Below are positions 19,863 to 28,891 of a DNA stretch of 28,891 nucleotides, piece after piece. Numbering within the stretch: position 1 is the first letter of the stretch; each line of letters opens with the position of its first letter. The notes beneath the pieces were generated by a model, which was not told the DNA's origin, ran no database searches, and saw only the letters and a program-made list of their open reading frames with translations. The DNA lies in contig LSSN01002370.1 in NCBI GenBank assembly GCA_001970855.1, forward strand, positions 1-28,891. Direction: 5' to 3'. The DNA is from Smittium culicis. Taxonomy: Eukaryota; Kickxellomycota; Harpellomycetes; Harpellales; Legeriomycetaceae. The position numbers and the translations under genes are program-made.

Positions 19863-20055
19863 TGGGATATTCTTATGTGAAGCGAAACTTTATTTCTTAG
19901 GAGCATAATTTGCTAATCTGAATTGGATAAAATATTTGTTATGACATGTATTTCATTTGATAGTGTTTAATAAAAAAATATAAAAATCAAAATACAGCTG
20001 ATAAGCAGGAAAATTTAAATAGAAAAAGCCCCGCTCTTCTATAAATAATCACCCA
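19863..20055 (+). mobile_element. Family D element, 193 bp, shortened
   Basis: TA at 19861-19862 and 20056-20057. The ends TGGGATATTCTTATGTGAAG and CGCTCTTCTATAAATAATCA (then CCCA) correspond to the other D copies. The interior is diverged or shortened. Confidence 0.55.
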
Positions 20056-20195
20056 TATATCAGTAAATTAATGGGATCAAAAAAGCTCTAGCGAATCAAG
20101 AATATTAAAATTTTTTATACTAAGCATTTTTAAAAAGCATATGTACCACTCGAAAATAATTATCAGAAATCAATTATACAAATACCTAATTTTAA

Positions 20196-20394
20196 ACTTT
20201 CCCAGGCGTTAGTCTCTTTTGTATGAACCAAATATATCCAGCTGTAATCAATAAATAAAGTTCAACAGCGAGTATCACAAAAATAATGAGTTGTTTGGAT
20301 AAAAAATGAATATTATTCTTACTATTAAACTGTAAACTAATCAACAAGTTCATTTTTATTAAAGAGTGTTGGACGATAGGGGTCCAATACTAGG
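20196..20394 (+). mobile_element. Family B element, 199 bp, with a small insertion near its right end
   Basis: TTAA at 20192-20195 and 20395-20398. CTTTCCCAGGCGTTAGTCTC at the left; TTAAAGAGTGTTGGACGATA at the right, followed by about 10 extra bases before AGG-TTAA. Confidence 0.7.
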
Positions 20395-20472
20395 TTAAAA
20401 AATTAATTAATTAGATGCTATTTAAGATTTCAAAAAATTTTAATCATTCAGAATGGAAATCAGGATATTGTA

Positions 20473-20712
20473 TGGGGAATTCTAAACGAAGAGAGCGCTT
20501 TGTTGCAGTTTAATGTCACTAGCTTGGATCCATTTGTAGACAATATTATTGGCAGGAATGAAAAGGCATATCCATTATCTATTTTATTCTGAAAGTATTA
20601 TTTGCTAAAAAAAAAATACAAGATTTTATTTACTGGAAATCAATTAAATAAGAAATTTCAAGCGTTGTAACTCTTTATACATAAAAGCGCTCTCTTCGTA
20701 AAAAATCTGCAA
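20473..20712 (+). mobile_element. Family D element, 240 bp, with 16-bp perfect inner inverted repeat
   Basis: Perfect inverted repeat ACGAAGAGAGCGCTTT (20486-20501) and AAAGCGCTCTCTTCGT (20684-20699). Outside these are TGGGGAATTCTAA and AAAAAATCTGCA with flanking TA (20471-20472 and 20713-20714). The interior GTTGCAGTTTAATGTCAC is shared with the copy at 9979. Confidence 0.75.
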
Positions 20713-21346
20713 TATGACTAACAAAACTATGAAACTAAAGATCAAATATGTAATCCGTCAGATAAATAATTAAAATATTCACTTACAAGAATATTATAAT
20801 GAGAAATTTCTAATTTATTTTAAAAAACTTGCATATCTTATGCTAATTCATTTAGTATGTTTTTTATGCACAAAAAATAGTATATTGCTGCGGGAAATCA
20901 CCAAATGGAATACTAATTTTTTATGCCTTTCAAATCCATAAATAACATTAAAATTTAATTTGATGTTTCTTAATGTAATTGAAATCAAGGGCTTAATGTT
21001 TATGAGCTAATAAGCCATATCTCAGGTTTGAAAAAAAAAAAAAAAAAAGAAAAAGTATATAATCAATAGCTTGCATTGTTTAACGATAAGGTCAACTTGA
21101 TGTAAATATAGCACGGGGGCGCTAGAATGGACCTGCTTATTTAACTGCAATCTAGCTTTTCATTATAAATCCAGAAGCCTATAATTCTGAACTGCGCAAA
21201 ACTCCAGCTTATTGATTACTAATACTCTCAAGAAATTACGTATATTCCAAATATGATTTATTAACTTTACCTTTTTTATTAATTTAGAAGTTATTTATAT
21301 TATAAAAATCCGAGAATAAAAAAAAAAAATTTTAGATTTGGCTTAA
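20713..21346. other. AT-rich spacer, no gene seen
   Basis: It includes an A18 run at 21031-21048. A slightly GC-richer patch at 21110-21135 (GCACGGGGGCGCTAGAATGG) has no assignable role. Confidence 0.6.
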
Positions 21347-21534
21347 CACTTTCAGGGGCGGTTGGCTTTTTATGAACCGCCAAAACTATCCAATCAAAAG
21401 ATAAACTGATAAATTAAAATAAAATGTTGATATTTTATAGGATATTTATTTCAACTAATCCAATAGCTAAGTTTTATTTGGCATATCCAATTATGATTTT
21501 TAGTAGAGTCTAAGACTGTTGGCCCCGGAAAGGG
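21347..21534 (+). mobile_element. Family A element, 188 bp
   Basis: TTAA at 21343-21346 and 21535-21538. CACTTTCAGGGGCGGTTGGC at the left; GACTGTTGGCCCCGGAAAGG plus G at the right. Confidence 0.9.
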
Positions 21535-22518
21535 TTAATATAGTTTGTACAATATCCAGTAGTAATAAATTTATGCATTCGACCCTAGATTACTAATTAC
21601 TTGCAGTTTTTGTAGTTGGATAATACTAAATTATTATGTTAGTTTAATACTATTTTAGAAAACAGCCTTTTATTTTCCTTTAAGGTATACTAAGCTTTTA
21701 TACTTTATTGATTATTCATAAATTGAAGTCATACTACAATATGTATTTGACTTTATTATAGTAATATAATTCTTTATAAACCTTTGGGTAATAATTTGAT
21801 ACTCAAAGTTTATAGCCAGGAAATATGGACCTTTATTACCAAGATCGATCTAATTAAGGATGAACCATTTTCAAAATACCTTAGGAATGAATTAAAAGCG
21901 AAAAAATTAGCATTTAGAATCCCGAAACATGTTTAACTCCTTCATGTGTTTCGGTATAATAATAATTGTCTGTTTATAAATTAAGAGCGATTTGAAAAAA
22001 TAATTATACTAGCTTAAATCTTTGGATTTCAATTTTGGCATTGATAACGGAAATAACTTGAGAAATGTCGATACTTATATTTATAAGCGTATAAAATTTA
22101 GATATAATTTGTGTAATATCGTTTGCTTGAAATTATTTGTAATATAATTAAGACTTTTTTTTCATCCGCGAGTTAAACAATTCTAGGCGGAAATTTTTTT
22201 TAAATAGGATCTTGTATGTATTTCATACACAACAATTAATTTTCAATTTTAAAAGTTTGTATAAAAAATATCTGTAAATGGATATATAAAACCAACTATT
22301 ATAGAAAAACTCGAGTCAGCAAATAAATTGGCTCAAAAAAAAACTCAGCCCATTAATATTAACTGGGCTATTATAAAGTAACATTAGAAAAATCGGGATA
22401 TATTCTGCTTGATAATAAATTTGTAGAACTTGTGCAAAAATTAAAAGTTGAGCTACCTTATATTTTCAAAAAAGATTTCTAATGCGCTATTGATGAAGGA
22501 ATTTGAATGAGAATATTT
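21535..22518. other. AT-rich spacer with two small hairpins, no gene seen
   Basis: Inverted repeats CCGAAACA / TGTTTCGG at 21922-21929 and 21947-21954, and AGCCCA / TGGGCT at about 22347-22369. No open frame of interest. Confidence 0.6.
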
Positions 22519-22706
22519 CCCCTTTTCCGCACAGCACTCTTTTAATAAATGTAATTATTGGCTTGACAACAATTTAAAGGCTTATTCTGTTTGCTGCTAT
22601 TCTACAATTAATCAATATTTAATCAAGTCCCGAAAGTATGCTATTTTAATTGAATGCATTTGGCTGTATATGATAGATTAAAAATATTCTACCGCCTGAA
22701 ATTTGG
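22519..22706 (-). mobile_element. Family B element, 188 bp, diverged
   Basis: CCCCTTTTCCGCACAGCACT at the left; AAATATTCTACCGCCTGAAA then TTTGG and TTAA (22707-22710) at the right. It keeps CCCGAAAGTATGC in the middle, compare GCCTCGGAATTAAAGC. Confidence 0.7.
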
Positions 22707-22945
22707 TTAAAAGTATAGTGGGAATATTTTTTATCTCTATGAGAAATCTATCTAAAATAAAAGAATATTATTTTTGGTACCTACATCATATTTTATGCTT
22801 GCATTGAAAGGAATGATTTAGTAGGAAAGTATAAAATTTCTAGTATTACACAAATAAAACCTCTATTAATTCAGTTCGCATATTTAAACAATAGATAAGG
22901 TAAATGTCAGAATTAGATAAGACGTTATTTAAAATCAAAATTTAG

Positions 22946-23071
22946 CGGTATAAAGCTTGGCTCGATGTTCAGCAACTAAAAAAAATTAAAAACGGTAACA
23001 AATCTTTAATTACTAAAACCAAAAACGCTTTGTATAATAATGATGTTTCCAAAGCATTAAGGCAAGCGTAG
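22946..23071 (+). pseudogene. Short open fragment, unidentified
   Basis: 41 stop-free codons without a start. The translation KAWLDVQQLKKIKNGNKSLI continues into TKTKNALYNNDVSKALRQA. It looks more protein-like than the surrounding DNA. It may be a relic of a mobile-element or host gene, or chance. No family was recognised. Confidence 0.2.
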
Positions 23072-23359
23072 AGTATTTGAACAAAAAATAAAAATAAACG
23101 TAAAAAAATATCCCACATATCCATATAACAAAGTATTTCTAATCGATTCAGTGGACCACAAAATGCTTAAAAGCGCAATTTAAATGTGAAAAAACGAATG
23201 GCAAATCTAGGCACTAATAGGCCCAATCATGCAAAATGCAAATTATACAAATTAAGGTACTTTCTTATCGACCAGACTGCTTTATTCAGATTTATGCTGA
23301 CTAAGACAACACTAACTTAATCACTTCATGCTCAAAGTCAAATCATGCAAATAGACCTT

Positions 23360-23749
23360 TTTTTGATATAAAAATCTTTCCTTTTCCTACTTCTTTTCTG
23401 TTTTGTGAATAATCAAACACTCAGCTAGGTTTAACTCCACTATTTAGCTCTTGATTTTCTGTTTATTAGCATCGACCCCTTTATTTTGCTTTCCTTGTGG
23501 TTTTTGCGGTAATAATTCTCACATTTTACTGCCTTAATTTTAATTTTATGAGTAAAGCTTCGTCAATCCTACAGAACCTTCCTTTTCTTCATTTCCCCCC
23601 TCTATATCTTCACCATACTTAGTTTCTAATTTGTGTTATTTTTCACTTTCTTAGATTATTAAAATTTAATTATAGCCTTACTTCCTATAATTCCCTCCCC
23701 CCGTTTAACTAAGCCCCGGCTCTTTTACATATATAAATAAATCTCAATT
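23360..23749 (+). promoter_or_regulatory. Pyrimidine-rich upstream region of gcs1
   Basis: From about 23360 to 23705 the + strand is strongly C/T biased, with runs such as CTTTCCTTTTCCTACTTCTT and CCCTCCCCCCG. This contrasts with the A/T-balanced flanks. CT-rich tracts just upstream of start codons are common at highly expressed fungal promoters. A TATAAATAA string (23732-23740) lies only about 10 bases before the ATG, too close to act as a TATA box. No binding site could be assigned. Confidence 0.45.
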
Positions 23750-26387
23750 ATGGGTTTGTTGTCTTTGGGTACTCCATTGGACTGGGAAGAGGCCAAGAAA
23801 TATTCTTGTCATGTAAGAAGAAACGGAATCCAGCAGTTTTTGAACATTTGGAATAAACTCAAAACCATTGAACGAAGAAATCTGTTGTGGGGTGACGAGG
23901 TACCAGTCTAACCACGTAGCTGTATATATAAGGAGCTATTTTTTATTTACAATTTATTTAATACTAAAATAGATTGAATATATCATTGTTGAATTTGATG
24001 AAGAGAACGAAAAAGTGCGACTATCTAAATGTGCTGCTGGAATTCTTGATAAACTCGTTGCTCAAGAAGAAGAATACCTTAAACTGAAAGCTGAAGGAAA
24101 AGAGTAATTGCAAATCATATTTTTACCCTTTTGAACTTTTCAGTTATAATCTTTTTTTTTTTGGCGTTTACTAATACTTTAATATTAATTAATTCCCATA
24201 AACTATGTCAACTTTTAGAGTCAAACCTTTGAAGTCACTATGGAGACCTGAATTTGGCGATTTCATGGTTGAAGGTTAGTTATAAGAATAACATGATTCA
24301 TTCCTTTATTTTATATTATAAATTTATTTGTCTAATCTCTATTCTTTATATTCAATATTAGGAACTCCTGGTGAACCATATGGCTCCAACTTTAAAGATT
24401 TAACTAAAGTCGAACCAAGTATGAGATATAGGTATATTTAATATTTTTTCTGTAGCTTATTTTAATGCTCATTACAAAATCAATCACCTTATGCACCTAT
24501 TCCTAATTACCACTTTCTGTTATTCTAGGCGTCAAGAAACTACCGCTCTCTTGGGCCCAAATCAATTTATTCTTTCTGTTTCCACATTCCCATCAATGGG
24601 TAATGGAGACTGGCTAACTCCTTACTATAAACCTGATGGGAAGTTTTTCCAGAGCTTGTTCTTACCAGATGAAATAATTAATCCTCATCCACGCTTCAGG
24701 TAAAACGCGTTTTTTGACTTTTTTTTGTTTTTAAACTGAATAGCTTAGTATTAGAAATTTTCCTTTCCGAATTTCCTCATTTCTACTTTTATTTTCCCAA
24801 GATATTATATCCTTATTTACTTGTTTTAGAACTCTGGCAGCCAATATCAGACAGAGAAGGGGATCTAAAGTTGAAATCAATATCCCTGTTTTCCATGATA
24901 TAAATACTCCAAAACCCTTTATTGATAACTCTATTCCTTGGGATCGAAATCTATTCCCTGGTGACTCTGAGGCCAAAAACGGCGCAGCTAAGCCCGATCA
25001 TATATATATGGATGCAATGGGCTTCGGTATGGGTTGTTGCTGTCTCCAAGTTACTTTTCAAGCTTCAGACCTGAATGAAGCTAGACGCCTATATGACCAG
25101 TTAGCACCTATCACTGCTATTGCTATGTCCTTGTCAGCCTCTACACCCATTCTCAAAGGATATTTAGCTGATACAGACTGCCGCTGGAATATTATTAGTG
25201 CCTCTGTAGACGATCGTACGCCTGAAGAACGTGGCCTTAAACCACTATCAGGTAAATACAAAAGAATCCCCAAATCTAGATACGGCACAATTGACTCATA
25301 CTTGGGTTCAAATGATGGGTTCTTTAGAGAAGAGTTTAATGACATCAAGATTGAGTATGATCAAGAATCTTACGACACTTTAAAGGAAAATGGTGTTGAT
25401 GAACTGCTTGCAAAACACATTTCTCACTTATTTATTCGCGACCCATTGGTTCTTTATGAGGAACTCCTTGACCTTGATAATGAAAATTCTAGTGACCATT
25501 TCGAGAACATACAATCTACCAACTGGCAAAACGTAAGATTTAAGCCTCCACCACCAAACTCTGATATCGGATGGAGAGTAGAATTTAGACCAATTGAGAT
25601 CCAGCTAACCGATTTTGAAAATGCAGCATTCTCTGTATTTATTATACTATTATCAAGAGCTATTTTATCATTTGACCTCGACTTTTATATTCCAGTTAGT
25701 AAAATGGACATTAATATGGAAAGAGCACATGCACGTGATTCTGTTTTAAATAGTAAATTTTTCTTCCGCAAAAACGTATTTTCAAGAAAAAGCAGTCTGC
25801 CAACTCCTTTACAATCACGCTCAAATTCCCCTACATCTAGCGATAGAAATATATTCTCTGTTGATAAACATGGACACGAAAATCAAATGACGGAAAAGGA
25901 AAAGAGTATTGAGGGCAGTGATGAACCTATAAACTCTTCAAGTTCAAAGCCGTTTATCAAAGCATCAAGTCCTTCAGATATTTATTCTGACGAAAATAAG
26001 TCTAAGCCCCTTCTGTTTAGCAAGGACTACCCAACATTCTCTCTCCCTGATGTAGAGTATTTACCAGTATCAATCGAGGAAATGACGGTACAAGAAATTA
26101 TGTGTGGTCAACAAACACTTGGTGGTTTCCCAGGTTTGCTTTCAATTGTCGAAAATTATTTAAACAGCAGCAATATTGATGTTGTTACTATGTGTAAGTT
26201 TAACAAATACCTGGAATTTATCAGACAAAGAGCCACTGGTGAGCTGAAAACCAACGCTAGATATCTCCGTGATTTCGTTTCTGAACACAAAGATTACAAA
26301 AAGGATTCTATTGTTAGCGAGAAAATCCTGTACGACCTGATGAAGAAGTGCACAGAAATTTCAGAATCAAACTGCCCTCCTTCATAA
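23750..26387 (+). CDS. gcs1: Glutamate-cysteine ligase (gamma-glutamylcysteine synthetase), six exons
   Basis: It joins glutamate and cysteine with ATP in the cytosol, the first and limiting step of glutathione synthesis. Exons: 23750-23899, 23973-24103, 24219-24274, 24362-24431, 24529-24699 and 24830-26387. All five introns (73, 115, 87, 97, 130 bp) are GT-AG; introns 1 and 2 carry TACTAA-like branch sites. The spliced frame is 711 codons plus stop, against about 640-680 in human and yeast enzymes. The start is fixed by the conserved MGLLSLGTPLDWEEAKKY. Other family blocks follow: WGDE-IEYIIVEFD across intron 1, [52 protein letters not shown] (253-270), SSDHFENIQSTNWQ and PPPPNSDIGWRVEFRP (~432-447). 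Residues ~512-600 are a Ser-rich, low-complexity insertion that accounts for the extra length. The C-terminal part resumes with FPGLLSIVENYL and ends near the usual position. In the glycine-rich signature a Cys replaces the Asn of the animal enzyme (GMGNCCLQ). The gene appears intact and functional. Confidence 0.96.
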
Positions 26388-27056
26388 AAATATTATATTT
26401 ATTTTTTATCCTTTTAATTTACTATATTTATTTATATGCGAGTTGTCTAATTAATATCTCCGTTTATTTATTAAGTTCTAAATACTACTCTTTCAATTTG
26501 ATTTTTTCTGTCACATTTTTATAAAGGTTAAAGGACTATGCAGAGATCCTATTTTTCTTTTTTCAAAAAGTATTATTAGATTTTTGAAGTTTCTAGGTAG
26601 CGGCTAAGTTCAAAACTGGTTTAAATTTTCAAAAATATGATAGAAAAACTACAATTCAAGCACAAGTATACATCAGCTTTCACTTGCTCTCCGCCTAGCT
26701 TTTTATAAGTATTCTATGGTTTTATTTGGCTGTTTGTCTCCGGAATAAGACTTTCTTCAAACTCACTACCTTTGAAAAAGAACCTTTTGAATGGGCAAAT
26801 AGGGTTAAATAATTTATGAACTCTTTTTTCCTTTTTTTTTTTGCTTTATCCGAGTAAAATTGACTAATTACCACAGAAAGTGTAGCCTTACGTGTAATCA
26901 TACCACTAAAACCTCATATAGCTTTTATGCACCGCACTTTGGTAAAAATTGAAATACTTTAGACAAAGTTAGAATAGAATAGAATATAATTCGCATTTTC
27001 TTGATGGTAGGTACTGGTGTCATAATCGAAAAAAAAAAGAACTGAACCAAGCTCTT
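26388..27056. other. 3' flank of gcs1 and AT-rich spacer
   Basis: No open frame of interest. A second CT-rich tract (26816-26845) precedes the small ORF at 27057 by about 200 bases and could belong to a promoter; this is inference. Confidence 0.5.
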
Positions 27057-27251
27057 ATGTACCTTTTTTTTCCTAATTTAAATGAGGATCATAATATGGA
27101 AGAAGGATCTTCTAGTCTTATAATTAAATCTGAAGCTGATTTTAATAACAGCAGAAGCAACATAAAATCACGTGATGCATCACGGATGAAAATTGCTATT
27201 GAGCAATATTTGAATGATATAGTGGATTATTCTAGCGATTCTTCTATTTAG
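27057..27251 (+). CDS. Small hypothetical protein (doubtful)
   Basis: 64 codons from ATG to TAG. An internal ATG at codon 14 would give a 51-residue protein beginning MEEGSSSLIIKSE. The composition is acidic and serine-rich (DYSSDSSI at the end), with an amphipathic stretch ASRMKIAIEQYLNDIV, and is less AT-driven than random open frames in this window. No family was recognised. It could be a real short gene, a last exon, or the N-terminal piece of the first ORF of the LINE that follows 350 bases downstream. No splice structure could be established. Confidence 0.3.
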   Translation: MYLFFPNLNEDHNMEEGSSSLIIKSEADFNNSRSNIKSRDASRMKIAIEQYLNDIVDYSSDSSI

Positions 27252-27353
27252 ATTCAAATTCCAAATATAAAAATTATAAAATACCAAATATATTTATAAT
27301 GCAAGAAAATCACAAAAAAAATATAAATAAATAAATAAATTGCTAATATTTAA

Positions 27354-27446
27354 CTCTCCAAGTCCTGGAGTGCATTAAATATGCATTTGATGATTCAAAT
27401 ACACGCTTTAAGCATTATAAAAATTAAAAATTCAGGGCTAGGAGGG
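27354..27446 (-). mobile_element. Family C miniature element, 93 bp
   Basis: TTAA at 27350-27353 and 27447-27450. The ends are CTCTCCAAGTCCTGGAGTGC and AATTCAGGGCTAGGAGGG. It aligns with the reverse complement of 9993-10084 along its whole length, with a few substitutions. Confidence 0.85.
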
Positions 27447-27735
27447 TTAACGCTGGAGAATTAAATTCCAGCACAATAAGAAATTTTATTATTTATAATT
27501 CAAGCTTAGAATCAAGCATGTTTAATATTAAAAAATTGAACCGTAAAAAAAAGCCTTCAGACACGACTTGTATACTCTGAAAAATCAAAAAAGTAGCCGT
27601 CATCAGCCGAAATTAAAAAAATCGAAAAAGCACTAGCAGTGAAAGTTCGCAGTGAAATTAATAAAAGATTTAGAAAGCAAAAAAAAAATTTTTTTTGTCT
27701 CAACTAATAATAATATAAATAATAATTTATAAACT

Positions 27736-28400
27736 ATGACTTTTAATATCAGTGGTATAAAATCAATAAAATCTGAGCTGTAATTATTATTAAAAAAAAT
27801 CAAAGCCAGATATAATTTTGCTTCAAGAAAAATTTCTGACAAAGAAAACCTACATATTCAGAATACTAGGTTATTCGTGCATATAGTCAAAGTATGAAAT
27901 AACAAAAGGTGTTACTGGTTTATTAGTCGGAGTCCGAGATAAATATGGACTAAAAATAGCCGAGTTAAATATAAATATCACTTGAGTGTCAGGTAAAATC
28001 CAAGGCTCTGTAGAATAAATAATAGCTTTAAAATAAAAATAATTAACTACCGTATACCCATTAGTGGCGTAGGAAAAAAAATACTGTGGATCAGATGGTT
28101 AATTATATTAAAACTAGATCCAAAGAAAAGATTTTTGGATGTGGTGATATCAGTATAGGCGTTGGAAGAGCTATAATTATTCTTAAAGAATCTGGGATCA
28201 ACTTTAATTTAGCTTCCGTATCAAACTCCATCGACTCAAGGTGGAACAAAAATAAAATGGGGAGATTGATTGATAATATATTTTAGACCAGTATACATTT
28301 TCAACCCAAAAATTTCACTTGAAATAAATATCTGGGTATATCTGACCATTTTCTGATCACAGCAGAATTGGAAGTTGAGAGTTTTGATAATATTGACACA
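27736..28400 (+). pseudogene. LINE AP-like endonuclease remnant
   Basis: It begins MTFNISGIKSIKSEL, shifts frame, then reads KPDIILLQEKFLTKKTYIFR and ILGYSCI, which contains the LLQE catalytic glutamate motif. GVTGLLVGVRDKYGLKI follows, then PISGVGKK in another frame, then DQMVNYIKTRSKEKIFGCGD at 28086 and after. The expected GDFN is GDIS here. GRLIDNIF and SDHFLITAEL (about 28340) correspond to the domain's last conserved blocks, including the SDH motif. At least three frameshifts and several stops are present. In an active element this domain nicks target DNA to prime reverse transcription. Confidence 0.65.
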
Positions 28401-28756
28401 ATCAAAAAAATCAACGTGAAAAAAATGAAATCGATCAGTGACAGGTTAAAAAATAATAAGAGATTTGATTCATTGGCTGTCGATTCAATCGAAATAGATA
28501 ATGATATAAATGGATTAATTGGTATAGTATGGCCAGAATCCAATCGTCTAGGAATTTTGGACGGTCCGGCGGACCAAAAAAAATTTTTTTTATAGTCTAA
28601 ATCTATTAAAAAAATTAAACTTTAAAAAAAAAAACTTTATAAAAAGTCTAAAATCGATTTTTGAAACTTATAAAAAGGCCAAAAATGAATATTAAAAGTC
28701 AAAAAAAGCCAATTCGAAGATATTTTAATTGAAAAAATTAAAAAAGGTTAAGTATC

Positions 28757-28890
28757 ATCTTATAAATAATGACTCCAGAAAAGCATGGAATTTTATTAAA
28801 TTAACTACAAATAATGCAAATAATAATATTTCTAATGGCCCAATATTCGACGATAATAAAAATATTGTGGTCGATAATAAGAGAAAAAAA
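28757..28890 (+). pseudogene. LINE linker between endonuclease and reverse transcriptase
   Basis: The open translation contains NDSRKAWNFIKLTTNN, GPIFDDNKNIVVDNKRK. This matches the usual pattern RKAWxFIK...GPIxDxxGxxVxDxxEI just upstream of the LINE reverse transcriptase. It is open to the window edge. Confidence 0.5.
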
Positions 28891-28891
28891 T

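Larger units (their letters stand above)
27600..28891 (+). mobile_element. Decayed LINE (non-LTR retrotransposon), cut by the window end
   Basis: Order on the + strand: the likely tail of a first ORF (27600-27710, Lys-rich), an AP-endonuclease domain (27736 to about 28370), then the linker that precedes the reverse transcriptase (up to 28890). The reverse transcriptase itself would lie beyond the window. Frames shift several times and stops are frequent, so this copy is inactive as seen. The endonuclease-linker arrangement suits the L1/Tx1-like group, but the clade is not certain. Confidence 0.65.

Noticed and set aside
24138..24143. Alternative 3' splice site TTTTCAG in gcs1 intron 2
   Set aside because: Its use would add a T-rich segment that breaks the frame. 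The AG at 24217-24218 restores the conserved reading into LKSLWRPEFG.
24731..25348. Minus-strand ORFs of 81 and 96 codons inside gcs1
   Set aside because: They are antisense to conserved glutamate-cysteine ligase exon sequence.
27633..28543. Minus-strand ORFs of 69 and 80 codons near the right edge
   Set aside because: They are antisense to the LINE endonuclease relic and composed of AT-driven residues.

Overview
The window comes from an AT-rich eukaryotic nuclear genome, very probably a fungus. The main evidence is the glutamate-cysteine ligase gene at 23750-26387, whose frame is closed only by removing five short GT-AG introns of 73-130 bases. A second gene encodes a cerevisin/proteinase-K-type secreted subtilase of the kind common in fungi. 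The retroelements (a DIRS-like tyrosine-recombinase element and a LINE) and the strong AT bias would suit an early-diverging lineage such as the Harpellales/Kickxellomycotina. That placement is inference and is weak.

Layout. 1-127 is a 9-bp minisatellite. 346-564 is a scrap of retrotransposon reverse transcriptase. 2366-5945 is one decayed DIRS-like element on the + strand (reverse transcriptase, RNase H-like region, tyrosine recombinase), full of stops and frameshifts. 5946-8667 is very AT-rich and featureless. 8668-11915 is a dense cluster of short non-autonomous elements. 12268-13623 is an intact secreted subtilisin-like protease. 15326-15709 is one short element nested in another of the same family. 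16741-17226 is an intact small secreted protein. 18206-22706 is a second, looser cluster of short elements. 23750-26387 is the housekeeping gene gcs1. 27057-27251 is a doubtful small ORF. From about 27600 to the window end runs a decayed LINE with an AP-endonuclease domain.

The strongest non-genic result is a set of four short element families. Families A (181-191 bp) and B (mostly 182-189 bp) start CCCTTTC, end GAAAGGG and are flanked by TTAA. Family C (92-93 bp) starts CCCTCC and is also flanked by TTAA. TTAA flanks with CCC ends are the hallmark of piggyBac-type transposition. Family D (193-259 bp) lies between TA dinucleotides. No transposase gene for any of them is visible here. At 9689-10803 a single family B copy can be rebuilt from four pieces after taking out three insertion events. 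The pieces total 189 bp, the same as an intact copy, so the relative order of insertions can be read directly.

The host genes do not form a pathway. gcs1 makes gamma-glutamylcysteine for glutathione in the cytosol. The subtilase and the 161-residue protein are both predicted to be exported and sit alone inside repeat-rich DNA, a setting often seen for fast-evolving secreted proteins. No tRNA, rRNA, CRISPR array or plasmid feature was recognised.
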